From Ruminococcoides intestinihominis (lineage in GTDB: Bacteria > Bacillota > Clostridia > Oscillospirales > Acutalibacteraceae), in NCBI RefSeq assembly GCF_040096285.1, contig NZ_JBBMEY010000015.1, positions 1 through 51,194 of the forward strand: a DNA stretch of 51,194 nucleotides. The letters are read 5' to 3'. Each line of letters starts with the position of its first letter. Position 1 is the first letter of the stretch. Below the pieces are notes generated by a model. That model did no database searches and was not told the origin of the DNA. It saw only the letters and a program-made list of their open reading frames with translations. This document shows, piece after piece, positions 33,049 through 41,907 of the stretch. The translations under genes were made by a program, and so were the position numbers.

Positions 33049-34374
33049 TTGACTATTGAATCTTTTTTACGAGGAATACTATATTACATAATACTTTTAC
33101 CTTCATCAATAATGTGCTATTTGCCAATGAAAAATAAACTTAAATTTTCGGTTAAAGAAACGACTTTGATAGTTCTTTTAGGAAATTTCATTATTATTAC
33201 TCTTTCTTCTATTGTTACTTGTTTATTTAACATAACAAATTTAAATATTGTTTTACTTCCGGCAATAATAGTGTGTTATATAATTTTCCACTTTACAACT
33301 ACAACAAGTTTATCTAAAAAAATATTTGTAGTAACAAGCATATGTTGTTTGTGTTCATTTGCAAGTTTCTTTGCTTATATGTGTGACTGTGTATTAAATC
33401 CTACTCTTTCCCCTGAATACAACACAATAGAATATGATTTGTTTCAGCTGGGATTTACCTTCTTATTTGGATTGATGTTACTATATTTTATGTCTAATCA
33501 ATATTCATGGATGATTGACAACATTGACATTCCAAAAGTATGGAATACTGCAATTATATTTCCTATTCTATTGACTGCATTAACTATATATTCAGTTCCT
33601 AAATATTACAAAACTATGCATGTAGGTAGGGTGTTTCCTATTGCAATTGCTATGTTTATTGTAGCATTTATATTGTACATAGCAATATTATGGCTATTCT
33701 ACACCATCAGTAAAAATATTACGGAAACAAACAAGATTGAAGAAAAAAATCATATTCTTGAAATTCATAATAGCCAATACAAAAATCTTCAGCACTATAT
33801 GGAAGAAACCTCAAAACTAAGACACGACTTTAAACATTCAATACATATGATGAACATACTTGCAAATGAAGGCAATATTGATGAAATAAAAAAACATCTT
33901 AGTTTATATGAAGAAAAGTTAAATATTCAATCACCGAAAAAATATTGTTTCCAAAGTTCTATAAATGCACTACTAAACTACTACAACAATATTGCTAATA
34001 ACGAAAACATTAAAACTAACTGGAAGATAAATATACCTAAAGATATTTTAATATCTGACTTTGATTTATGTAATTTACTGGGTAATATTTGTGACAATGC
34101 AATAAGAGGCAGTAATTCTGAAGAAAATGAAAAATACTTTAACCTAAAGGTTGATTTTCTAAACAACAGATTGTACATAGTTTCCAGCAACAATTTTGAC
34201 GGTTATATTGAAAAAGAAAATAACAAATATATATCCACTAAAAAAGTAAAAAGTGGTGTTGGAATTTTTTCAATGGAAAGTGTAGCAGAAAAATATAATG
34301 GCATTGCTGAGATTATCAATAATGATAATAAATTTATGGTAAATGTAATGCTAAACAACATTAAAAATAAATAA
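33049..34374 (+). CDS. Sensor histidine kinase, AgrC/GHKL type
   Basis: 441 residues with a TTG start (AAGGAG lies 7 bases upstream). Six to seven membrane helices (about 10-220), a coiled-coil linker, the phospho-acceptor LRHDFKH (His259) and a GHKL ATPase domain with N-box NLLGNICDNA (341-350) and G-box SGVGIFSM. The topology matches peptide-pheromone sensors such as AgrC, BlpH and VirS. No AgrB/AgrD or other obvious signal gene is in the window, so the signal is unknown; the candidate RiPP peptide 16 kb away is only a remote possibility. Confidence 0.9.
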   Translation: MTIESFLRGILYYIILLPSSIMCYLPMKNKLKFSVKETTLIVLLGNFIIITLSSIVTCLFNITNLNIVLLPAIIVCYIIFHFTTTTSLSKKIFVVTSICCLCSFASFFAYMCDCVLNPTLSPEYNTIEYDLFQLGFTFLFGLMLLYFMSNQYSWMIDNIDIPKVWNTAIIFPILLTALTIYSVPKYYKTMHVGRVFPIAIAMFIVAFILYIAILWLFYTISKNITETNKIEEKNHILEIHNSQYKNLQHYMEETSKLRHDFKHSIHMMNILANEGNIDEIKKHLSLYEEKLNIQSPKKYCFQSSINALLNYYNNIANNENIKTNWKINIPKDILISDFDLCNLLGNICDNAIRGSNSEENEKYFNLKVDFLNNRLYIVSSNNFDGYIEKENNKYISTKKVKSGVGIFSMESVAEKYNGIAEIINNDNKFMVNVMLNNIKNK

Positions 34375-34375
34375 T

Positions 34376-34417
34376 AAAAAACGAGGATACTTGAAACCAA
34401 GTATCCTCTATTTTTTA
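34376..34417. terminator. Bidirectional terminator between kinase and DUF2752 genes
   Basis: Perfect 11-bp stem (gaggatacttg / caagtatcctc) with a 4-base loop, a T run on the plus side and a matching A run on the other. Confidence 0.92.
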
Positions 34418-34801
34418 GTTTATATGAACATAAATATTTTTAATTACTGCGTACAAGATTAATGAACCTATCATAACATACATAGAAATATTCTCTAGTT
34501 TGTTAAAAGGCTTTTTGTTATTATGAACCACATAATGATATTTGTGATAAACATAATCGCCAAACATTATTGGTAAAATAACTGTTATTACCGGATTGGT
34601 GAAAAATGCAGTTTTGAAATCAAGTCGCAGATAAGAAAGAAGAACCCTACTAATACCACAACCGGGACAATCAAAACCTGTTGCAAATTTAATTGGACAA
34701 GGAATCTTGAAGCCTGTTGTGTATATTAGCACTACATATATACCACCAACAATTAGCAGTAAAAATATAGGCTTTAGAGTTTTATACAATCTTTCTTTCA
34801 T
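34415..34801 (-). CDS. DUF2752 membrane protein
   Basis: 128 residues, three to four helices. The family signature is the ATGFDCPGCGISR motif after the first helix: a CxxC in a T-G-x-x-C-P-G-C-G-x-x-R frame, facing one side of the membrane. Function not established. It is encoded five bases after the DUF4234 gene; the two families often occur together. The RBS is weak, so translation is probably coupled. Confidence 0.9.
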   Translation of the reverse strand: MKERLYKTLKPIFLLLIVGGIYVVLIYTTGFKIPCPIKFATGFDCPGCGISRVLLSYLRLDFKTAFFTNPVITVILPIMFGDYVYHKYHYVVHNNKKPFNKLENISMYVMIGSLILYAVIKNIYVHIN

Positions 34802-34806
34802 AAAAA

Positions 34807-35373
34807 TTACATCTGTCCGTTATTATTTTGGTTGTTATTCTGGTTATTGTTGTAATTTGCCTGAGAATTTTCTTGACCATTGCCGTTATAGTTAACACCA
34901 TTATAACCTGTGTTATTCTGATGAACATTGTTGTAACCTTGGCCGTTCTGATTTGTATAACCGTTGTTGTAGCCATTATTATAACCATTGTTATAACCGT
35001 TATAGAAATTCTGACCGTTAAAGTTATCGTAATCAGAAATTTTATTTAGAGAATCCTGCATTAATGCAATAGCGATAATGCTTAGACCTAAAATATCAAG
35101 AACTAAGTATAGAATATTAGAATTTGATGATGGAATACCACGCATATTCTTTGCATTATCCAGCTTTTCACCTTCTTTATAAGCCCAATAAATTCCGTAA
35201 ATACCACAAGTAACGATTGATAGTAATACAGCAATACCACCGGAAGTACCGTTAATATCGTTTACTGATTTGTTAGTATCATCAGTAACAACTACCATCC
35301 AGTAGATACCGTAGATACCACAAGTAATAACTGTGAATAGGATTGCTAATCCTATATTTCTTTTAGTTATCAT
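34807..35373 (-). CDS. DUF4234 membrane protein with Asn/Gly/Tyr repeat tail
   Basis: 188 residues. Two copies of the ITCGIYGIYW motif (about 16-26 and 54-64) and a third helix define DUF4234. From about 120 on, the tail is a low-complexity NGYNNGYNNGYNNGY run and Asn/Gln repeats, encoded by a tandem aaccg/ttattat DNA repeat that may vary in copy number. RBS AGGAGG. Promoter: TTGACC (35427-35432), 17 bp, TAATAT (35404-35409) on the minus strand. Confidence 0.88.
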   Translation of the reverse strand: MITKRNIGLAILFTVITCGIYGIYWMVVVTDDTNKSVNDINGTSGGIAVLLSIVTCGIYGIYWAYKEGEKLDNAKNMRGIPSSNSNILYLVLDILGLSIIAIALMQDSLNKISDYDNFNGQNFYNGYNNGYNNGYNNGYTNQNGQGYNNVHQNNTGYNGVNYNGNGQENSQANYNNNQNNNQNNNGQM

Positions 35374-35403
35374 AACATAGACCTCCTAATAATTGTTGCT
35401 TAT

Positions 35404-35432
35404 ATATTACCATAGTACAAATATATGGTCAA
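35404..35432 (-). promoter_or_regulatory. Promoter of DUF4234-DUF2752 genes
   Basis: Minus strand: TTGACC, 17 bp, TAATAT, about 30 bp before the DUF4234 start. Confidence 0.65.
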
Positions 35433-35435
35433 CGA

Positions 35436-35494
35436 GTAAACATTAATATTGTAACATATCACAAGTTTACATACTGTTTTATGTTAATGTTTAC
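35436..35494. repeat. Spaced inverted repeat gtaaacattaa
   Basis: Two perfect 11-bp arms (35436-35446 and 35484-35494) separated by 37 bp, with an extra gtttac half-site inside. It lies between the DUF4234 promoter and the end of the TagF-like gene. Too long a loop for a good terminator; it may be a regulator site or a weak terminator. Confidence 0.4.
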
Positions 35495-35510
35495 TATTTA
35501 TATTCCGGGA

Positions 35511-38500
35511 TTATTCCATAACCTTTTTAAGTTCTTGAATAATTCTCAGAGAGTTATTTCTGTCAAAATAAGTAAAACTATTGTCCCTCATTAATTTATA
35601 TTCATAAGGAAGTCTAAAATTACTCTTTGCCATCTTATTTATATCATTACACAAGTCAATTGCACTGATACTTCTGTCACCCATTAAGTCTTTATCCATA
35701 TTAATATATGTGCCTACTGAGTTAATGAACTTTTCATAGTCGAACTGATAGAACAGTACAGGCTTACACATATAAAGCATATCGTAACATACTGAACTGT
35801 AGTCGGTAATAAGCAACTTGCTTTTCATTAGAATTTCATTCAGAGGTTTTTCTCCAATAACTGAAATGTGGATTCTCTTGTTATCAATCTTATCACTTGT
35901 AAAGTAATCTTTATATTTACTGTTGATACAGAAGTTTAGTTCTAGGTCATTATTAGCCAAAACTGTCTTTAGTTCTGCTGAGTTTAGCAGTTCAATATAT
36001 CTATTATAGAAGTCACTGTCAAGGAACTTTTCACTAGGTACATCATCAAGCCAATTTCTTGTTGTTGGTACTAAGGCAATTTCGTTAGAACCATTTGACT
36101 TATCTTTTAATGCATCCCATCTTGCTAAACCGGTAATAGGAGTTTGTTCCTTTGAATAGCCTAACCATTTGTTTACAATTTCTCTTTCTTTCTTAGAAGA
36201 AACAACAAATACATCAGTATCACCGGCTTTACCTTTACCGTAGAATTTATCAATTCTCTTTAGCGAGGTTACACCGTGTTGTAAAAAAATATGTTTCTTA
36301 AATCTTATTCTCTCGGCAATTACAGAGTTGTTTGGTCGCCAAATATAACAGTCATTCTTGGAATGAGTATATACTAAGTTCTTTGCACCTAGCAAATAAA
36401 TCATATGCTTAAACGACATAAAGTTAAGCACATTACCCTTGTATGGTTCAACATTTTTATAGTCAGGTGATGATGGGTCAATAACATAACAAATCTTTGA
36501 CTTTAACCTTTTTCCTACTCTGTGTTCCATACAATGTTTAAAGAAATAGTAACCGTTATCCTGAGCAGTTTGTGACTTTCTTTCATACACTAAGGTAATG
36601 TTCTTGTGGTTATAGTACCACTTAAGAACCTTGTGACAACATACTGCTAAAATTTCTTTCATCTTAAATTTTCTTGAGTCACAAGGGCTAATCTGTCTAA
36701 TCATAAAGGCAAGTGTATCCCTTGTAGTAAAGTAAGGGAACAGAATATCGGTATCTTTCTTATTAGAAAATCTGTAGAAATTTTCACTCATTGACTTGTG
36801 ATACAGATAGTCATACATTTGTCTTTTATCTACATACACATTGGCAAAATATGCAGTTCTACCATCATTAAATACTGCATAAACATCCCATACAGACTTT
36901 TGTAATTCAATCTTAGATAAATCAAATCTACCTTTAAGATGAGTGTTGTCACCACTAGGAATAAGCTCTGCACTTGTATAGTAAATTCTTCTGTCTTCAC
37001 TGTCTTTAAATCTATATGACAAAGCATAGCCTGTGAAATGTTCTTTGTTATTTGTAATATCAGTTACAATATAAAGGTACTTATCCTTAAAATATGCCTT
37101 TTGGTAAGAAACAGAAACTTTATCCTTAAATAAAGAAAGTCTGTCCTTTACTCTAACATAGAAAGTACCGTTACTGCCATACATAGGTTCAACAACTGCA
37201 ATAGTATCTTTGATAGTTAAAGTTTCTACCTCTTGAAGGTATTTTTTGCTTTCGTCTTCTTTATAATCAGGTGCAGAAACTTTTCCACAATACATATAAC
37301 CGTTATAGGAAAATGCAACGCAAATTGAATATGTACGGGAAGTTATATCCTCCATAGCTTCTTTAAAAGCTGAAAAGTCAACTATAAATTCATTTTTCTT
37401 AGGGTTAAATTCTGTAACATCAAGAATAATTTTTTCTTTAATTGAAGTACAATGGGCAAATACACTTAAATCACTTATGCCACTAAGGTCTGTGTATAGA
37501 GAAATACGATACTGTCCTAACTGGTCAACTGACTGTGCACCGTAAAATACTCTTGTAGCAACAAAGTTTGGTGAGAATAAAATTCTCTTTGCAGTATTTT
37601 CCGGTGTAATCTCAACACCATTGTAAGGTAAAATAGTAGAGAACTGTAGCTTATAACTTTCTGTTGCTGTAAAAGTTATTTCATCAATTAAAGTTCTATG
37701 CTGAAGTTTATCTGTAGCAGATAATTCAAGAATATTTTCATAATTTTCTTTATCCTTAATTTGTACAGAAGAATAATATCTTTCACCGTCAATATCATAA
37801 TATGTATGAAGGTTAAACACATCAGGCTTTATTCCCTGAAAATATGTTCTTGGCAATCTACATTCCAACACATATTTATCACCCATATCACGAATTAAAT
37901 ATGGCTTAAAATCATAAACAGTCTTTACATTTGGCAAGGCTGATTTAAAGCTGACACCAAAGTTAGTGTAGTTGGAAATTTTCTCTAATGTAACATCAAA
38001 GCAAAAGTCATCTTGAAATATCTTAAAATTATCAACAGTATTGCTGACAATATAATCAACTCTGCTGGATTTATTAATTAAAATAAATCCGAAATAGCCT
38101 GATGTTGTAATATTTGTAATCAAGTTAACTTCTTCTTTTCTATATTCAGCAGAAGAAATTGAACTGTAATATAATAATCTTTTATCTTTAGTTAGTCTAT
38201 ATTCGTCCTTAATACTCTTTGAATACAATCTACAAAAAGTAAGATGACCGTTACCCTGAAATACAAGGTAAAGTTTAAACCTTAGTGGTACATAATCAAT
38301 CTGTAAATAATCAAAACCATCAAAATTAATAGTACAAAGGTCACTGTTTATCTTGATGTCCTTATACCATAAATATTTGTTGTGAGAATCAAGAAGTGCA
38401 AAAGCAACTGCATCTTTATAGTTAACATCTTGATGAGGAAATCTAATAGTTACCTTGTTTTCTCCTTCACCGATTAACTCTGCCTTTATACGATCTTGTA

Positions 38501-38549
38501 TTATTATTTCTTTATCAGAAAATTCATCCAGCAAACCAAAATATTTCAC
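35511..38549 (-). CDS. Large TagF-like protein: novel N-terminal region plus CDP-glycerol glycerophosphotransferase domain (paralogue 1)
   Basis: 1012 residues. The C-terminal ~370 residues (about 640-1010) are a Glyphos_transf (TagF/TagB) domain: FLQHGVTSLKR (about 755), TGLARWDAL, VPTTRNWLDD, LITDYSSVCYDMLY (about 918), FYQFDYEKF. This enzyme class adds glycerol- or other polyol-phosphate to wall or lipid-linked polymers from a CDP donor. The N-terminal ~600 residues are beta-rich, start with FGLLDEFSDKEIII, and are shared with the next gene; I do not know this region. No signal or membrane helices. The start is GTG (GGAGG 8 bases upstream). Confidence 0.85.
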   Translation of the reverse strand: MKYFGLLDEFSDKEIIIQDRIKAELIGEGENKVTIRFPHQDVNYKDAVAFALLDSHNKYLWYKDIKINSDLCTINFDGFDYLQIDYVPLRFKLYLVFQGNGHLTFCRLYSKSIKDEYRLTKDKRLLYYSSISSAEYRKEEVNLITNITTSGYFGFILINKSSRVDYIVSNTVDNFKIFQDDFCFDVTLEKISNYTNFGVSFKSALPNVKTVYDFKPYLIRDMGDKYVLECRLPRTYFQGIKPDVFNLHTYYDIDGERYYSSVQIKDKENYENILELSATDKLQHRTLIDEITFTATESYKLQFSTILPYNGVEITPENTAKRILFSPNFVATRVFYGAQSVDQLGQYRISLYTDLSGISDLSVFAHCTSIKEKIILDVTEFNPKKNEFIVDFSAFKEAMEDITSRTYSICVAFSYNGYMYCGKVSAPDYKEDESKKYLQEVETLTIKDTIAVVEPMYGSNGTFYVRVKDRLSLFKDKVSVSYQKAYFKDKYLYIVTDITNNKEHFTGYALSYRFKDSEDRRIYYTSAELIPSGDNTHLKGRFDLSKIELQKSVWDVYAVFNDGRTAYFANVYVDKRQMYDYLYHKSMSENFYRFSNKKDTDILFPYFTTRDTLAFMIRQISPCDSRKFKMKEILAVCCHKVLKWYYNHKNITLVYERKSQTAQDNGYYFFKHCMEHRVGKRLKSKICYVIDPSSPDYKNVEPYKGNVLNFMSFKHMIYLLGAKNLVYTHSKNDCYIWRPNNSVIAERIRFKKHIFLQHGVTSLKRIDKFYGKGKAGDTDVFVVSSKKEREIVNKWLGYSKEQTPITGLARWDALKDKSNGSNEIALVPTTRNWLDDVPSEKFLDSDFYNRYIELLNSAELKTVLANNDLELNFCINSKYKDYFTSDKIDNKRIHISVIGEKPLNEILMKSKLLITDYSSVCYDMLYMCKPVLFYQFDYEKFINSVGTYINMDKDLMGDRSISAIDLCNDINKMAKSNFRLPYEYKLMRDNSFTYFDRNNSLRIIQELKKVME

Positions 38550-38572
38550 AGCTTTTGCCTCCTCTCTTGAAA

Positions 38573-38578
38573 ATTATA
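38573..38578 (-). promoter_or_regulatory. Extended -10 promoter of TagF-like gene 1
   Basis: TGC-TATAAT on the minus strand about 24 bp before the GTG; no convincing -35. The remaining gap up to 38700 shows nothing else. Confidence 0.5.
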
Positions 38579-38708
38579 GCACAAAAAAATAATGAAATAT
38601 AGTGGATAAATTAGTTTTTTGCAATTTTATACATTCTACATAAATAGGCAGTTTATTTATAATACCTTTTTATACAATATAAAATTTGCATTTTAAGTGA
38701 ATTTTTCC

Positions 38709-38738
38709 AAAAAGAAAAGCACCTTATTGAGGTGCTTA
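38709..38738 (-). terminator. Terminator after TagF-like gene 2
   Basis: Stem aagcacct / aggtgctt with a 5-base loop, then a T-rich run on the minus strand. Confidence 0.88.
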
Positions 38739-38744
38739 TAACTT

Positions 38745-41700
38745 TTAGTCAAAGATTTTCATTTTCTTAATTTCAAGAACAATTCTTGAGGAATTATTTT
38801 TGTCAGTAAAAGCAAAAGTGCTTTCTCTCATTTCATCAAATTCCTTAGGTTGTTTGAAATTATTTTTAATAGCATTTTCAAAGTCATCAAGAAGCTTATC
38901 CATAGTTAAGCTACGATAACCAAACAAATCTTTCTCCATATTAATGTATGAACCATGAACCTTGTTATATAAATCATAGTCAAACTGATAGAAAAGAATA
39001 GGCTTATTCATATAGTAAACATCCCAACATACTGAGCTATAGTCGGTAATCAGAAGTTTACATCTCATCATAAGTTCGTTTAGAGGTTCTTCACCGTAAG
39101 GAATAAGTCTCATTCTCTTACTTGTAACATCAAAGTTACCGATATAGTCCTTAAACTTAGGGTGAATATAGAAGTTAACCATAAGGTTATTATCTTCAAG
39201 TAACTTATTTAGTCTTTTACTTTCAAGAAGTTTTGAGTAATTCTTGTAATAATCACTGTGCAAGAAAGTGCTGTTCTCAGCTTCATCCAGCCAATTACGC
39301 CATGTTGGCATAATCAAAACTTCGTTATAATCCTTAGATTTATCAACAAGTTCATCCCATCTTGCAAGGCCTGTCATACAAACCTCTGTACTCTTATATC
39401 CAAACTTGTTAATGATAATTGACCTTTCAAGTGGAGTAGAAACAACAAACTTGTTAACTGGATTACCACCATTTTTGCCAAAGATACCGTCAACTCTCTT
39501 TAGTGCAATAACACCATGCTGCAAGAAGAAAATCTGTTTTTGCTTTAGCATTTCTGAAACAAATGAGTTGTTTGGTCGCCAAGCATAGCTATGTGGCTTT
39601 GAGTCGGAAGAAACTAGTAACTTTGATGCCAACAAATAAACCATATGCTCAATTGAAAGGAAATCAAGTACATGGTCATCATACTTCTTTACTCTTTCAT
39701 AGTCAGAAACACTCTTGTCGATAATATAATAAATCTTAGCATTTAAGATTTTTTCAACATTATGTTCCATACAATGCTTAAAGAAACAGTAGCCGTTATC
39801 TTGAGCACAAGCACAGAACTTCTCATAAATAAGAATAATATTTTGACTTAATAGTTTCTTTTTATTTCTTTTAAAGATTTTTAGAGCCTCAAACTCTTTA
39901 GCTCTAAACTCACTGGAGTCAATGTTTGACTTTTCTCTCATATTAAAAGCAACTGTATTGATAGATGTGTGATAAGGGAAAATAACATCCTCACCTTCAT
40001 CTGTTTTGATTGTACAATCAACTTGCTTTTTAGCTCTCTTTTTGTCGTAAAGTACCTTTTCTATCTGCTTATCTGTAATAGAAATGCTGGCACCATATCT
40101 TCTGCCATCTTCTTCAAAGGTAGCATATAAGTCCCAGATAACTCTCTTTAAATCAAGTTTTGACATATCAATACTTGCTGATAAATATGTGCCAAAAAGT
40201 TTCTTGGTGACTTTTCCTTCAATGAAATAAGCACATCTATCATCACTTTTCTTGTATCTGTATGTGAAAGCAAAACCTGTATATTTACGGTTATCTTCCT
40301 TAGGTATCTTTACAGTAACATCCATAAAGTTATCATGAAAATTCAAATTCTTGTAATCAACAAATACAAGGTCCTTTTGAGAAAGTAAGTTCTCTCTGAT
40401 TCTAATATATATATTACCGGAAACAAAGTAGATTGGTGCAAGTGACACTTCAACACCGTTAATATCAAATCTCTCAACAACCGGAAATAATCTTTTTTCA
40501 AGTGGTAAAAGTTCAGGAGCAGTCAACTTTCCGTGGTAGTTAGGATTCTTAAGCTTAGTAGGATATACAAGACCTTCATATAAAAATGCTATACATAGCA
40601 TATATGACCTTGCAGTAAAGTCCTTACAAGATTTCTTAAGGTTTGAAAGATTAAGGGACAAGTCCCCTGTATCTTTGTCCCAACTTACTACATCAACAAT
40701 AACCTTTTCCTTTGTTTTAGGGAAATAGCAATAAGCCCACATTTCCTCAACTTCACTCATATCAGGGTTTAGGTGAAGTTTATATTCACCTTTTTCTGAC
40801 ACACTTTGAGTACAGAATAAAACTCTGGAAACATTAAAGTCCTCAGATAAAATAGTATCCTTAACACTATTATTTACAAGTTCGTAACCGGTAGAAGGTG
40901 CTACAGAAACAAACTGAATATCATTATCAAGTGAACGAATTGTAAAAGCCTTTAGGTCATCATTTAACTGTAAAAATTCTTCATAAGAAATTTTACGAAT
41001 TTTTTTAGAAACCTTTGGAGATGATACAGCTACTCTTGTGTAATAAGGCTTGCCGTCTACAACATACTTTGTGTAAAGGCTTAGTGTAGTTGGCTTAGGC
41101 AGTTTAATAAAATCTCTTGTTAAACTGCAATGGCTGATAAAGCAGTCACCCTCATCATCAAAGGGTTGTGGTGGTAAATCATAATAAACAGGTTCTTCAC
41201 CTGATTTATCCACACCTACAAGTGTCCATTCCGATGCTTCCTTAACCTTGTTAACCTTAACATCAAAAGTCCATTTACCATCAACAACTTCCACATCATC
41301 AACAGTATTAGTAAATCTAAAGTTGTAAATATCCTTTTTATTAAATACTAATAAGGCAAAGTAGCCACCTCTGGTAACACTTAAGCAAGTACAATAATCT
41401 TCATCTTCAAATCTACCTTCAGCTATTACATCATAATAAAGTAAATTTCTGTCATATGTTGCTTTATACTTTTCCTTGATTTCTTGATTGTAGAATCTAC
41501 AAAAATGAAGAACACCCTCTTCTTCAAAAACTGCATATAGCTTATATCTTATAGGTGCTCTTTCTGCTACAAAATAATCAAACCCGTCAAAAGCAATGGT
41601 GTTATTACCTTCAGTAACTTCTGCTTCATTATACCAAAGAAATTTATTATCATAATCCAAAGCTGCAAAGCCAATAATTGAATCCAAGTTAGAATCTTGC

Positions 41701-41825
41701 TGTGGCACATTTATAGTAATAGAATTAGAACTACAGCTTATAATCTCAGCAGAAACTGTGCCTTTAATTATAATCTCTTTCTCATTCTTATCAGAAAATT
41801 CATTTAAAAATCCACAGAAATTCAT
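38745..41825 (-). CDS. Large TagF-like protein: same architecture (paralogue 2)
   Basis: About 1026 residues, collinear with paralogue 1 over its full length. N-terminus FCGFLNEFSDKNEKEIIIKG, then PQQDSN, LDYDNKFLWY, FDGFDYF and LHFCRFYNQEIKEKY. The C-terminal Glyphos_transf domain has FLQHGVIALKR, TGLARWDEL, PTWRNWLDE, LITDYSSVCWDVYY and FYQFDYDLY. Both paralogues look catalytically intact. Start MNFCGF is chosen because AGGAGGG lies 6 bases upstream; an earlier ATG sits before the RBS. Each copy has its own terminator or promoter, so the two can be regulated apart. Likely role: synthesis of polyol-phosphate surface polymers; acceptor unknown. Confidence 0.85.
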   Translation of the reverse strand: MNFCGFLNEFSDKNEKEIIIKGTVSAEIISCSSNSITINVPQQDSNLDSIIGFAALDYDNKFLWYNEAEVTEGNNTIAFDGFDYFVAERAPIRYKLYAVFEEEGVLHFCRFYNQEIKEKYKATYDRNLLYYDVIAEGRFEDEDYCTCLSVTRGGYFALLVFNKKDIYNFRFTNTVDDVEVVDGKWTFDVKVNKVKEASEWTLVGVDKSGEEPVYYDLPPQPFDDEGDCFISHCSLTRDFIKLPKPTTLSLYTKYVVDGKPYYTRVAVSSPKVSKKIRKISYEEFLQLNDDLKAFTIRSLDNDIQFVSVAPSTGYELVNNSVKDTILSEDFNVSRVLFCTQSVSEKGEYKLHLNPDMSEVEEMWAYCYFPKTKEKVIVDVVSWDKDTGDLSLNLSNLKKSCKDFTARSYMLCIAFLYEGLVYPTKLKNPNYHGKLTAPELLPLEKRLFPVVERFDINGVEVSLAPIYFVSGNIYIRIRENLLSQKDLVFVDYKNLNFHDNFMDVTVKIPKEDNRKYTGFAFTYRYKKSDDRCAYFIEGKVTKKLFGTYLSASIDMSKLDLKRVIWDLYATFEEDGRRYGASISITDKQIEKVLYDKKRAKKQVDCTIKTDEGEDVIFPYHTSINTVAFNMREKSNIDSSEFRAKEFEALKIFKRNKKKLLSQNIILIYEKFCACAQDNGYCFFKHCMEHNVEKILNAKIYYIIDKSVSDYERVKKYDDHVLDFLSIEHMVYLLASKLLVSSDSKPHSYAWRPNNSFVSEMLKQKQIFFLQHGVIALKRVDGIFGKNGGNPVNKFVVSTPLERSIIINKFGYKSTEVCMTGLARWDELVDKSKDYNEVLIMPTWRNWLDEAENSTFLHSDYYKNYSKLLESKRLNKLLEDNNLMVNFYIHPKFKDYIGNFDVTSKRMRLIPYGEEPLNELMMRCKLLITDYSSVCWDVYYMNKPILFYQFDYDLYNKVHGSYINMEKDLFGYRSLTMDKLLDDFENAIKNNFKQPKEFDEMRESTFAFTDKNNSSRIVLEIKKMKIFD

Positions 41826-41907
41826 TTCATACCCTCCTGTATGCATATGATTATATCATATAAAACCTATTTATTGCAATATATTTCATTAAATTTGCAA
41901 TATATAC

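Noticed and set aside
34828..35049. Hydrophobic plus-strand frame opposite the NGY repeat
   Set aside because: Composition is forced by the Asn-rich repeat on the other strand; no RBS.
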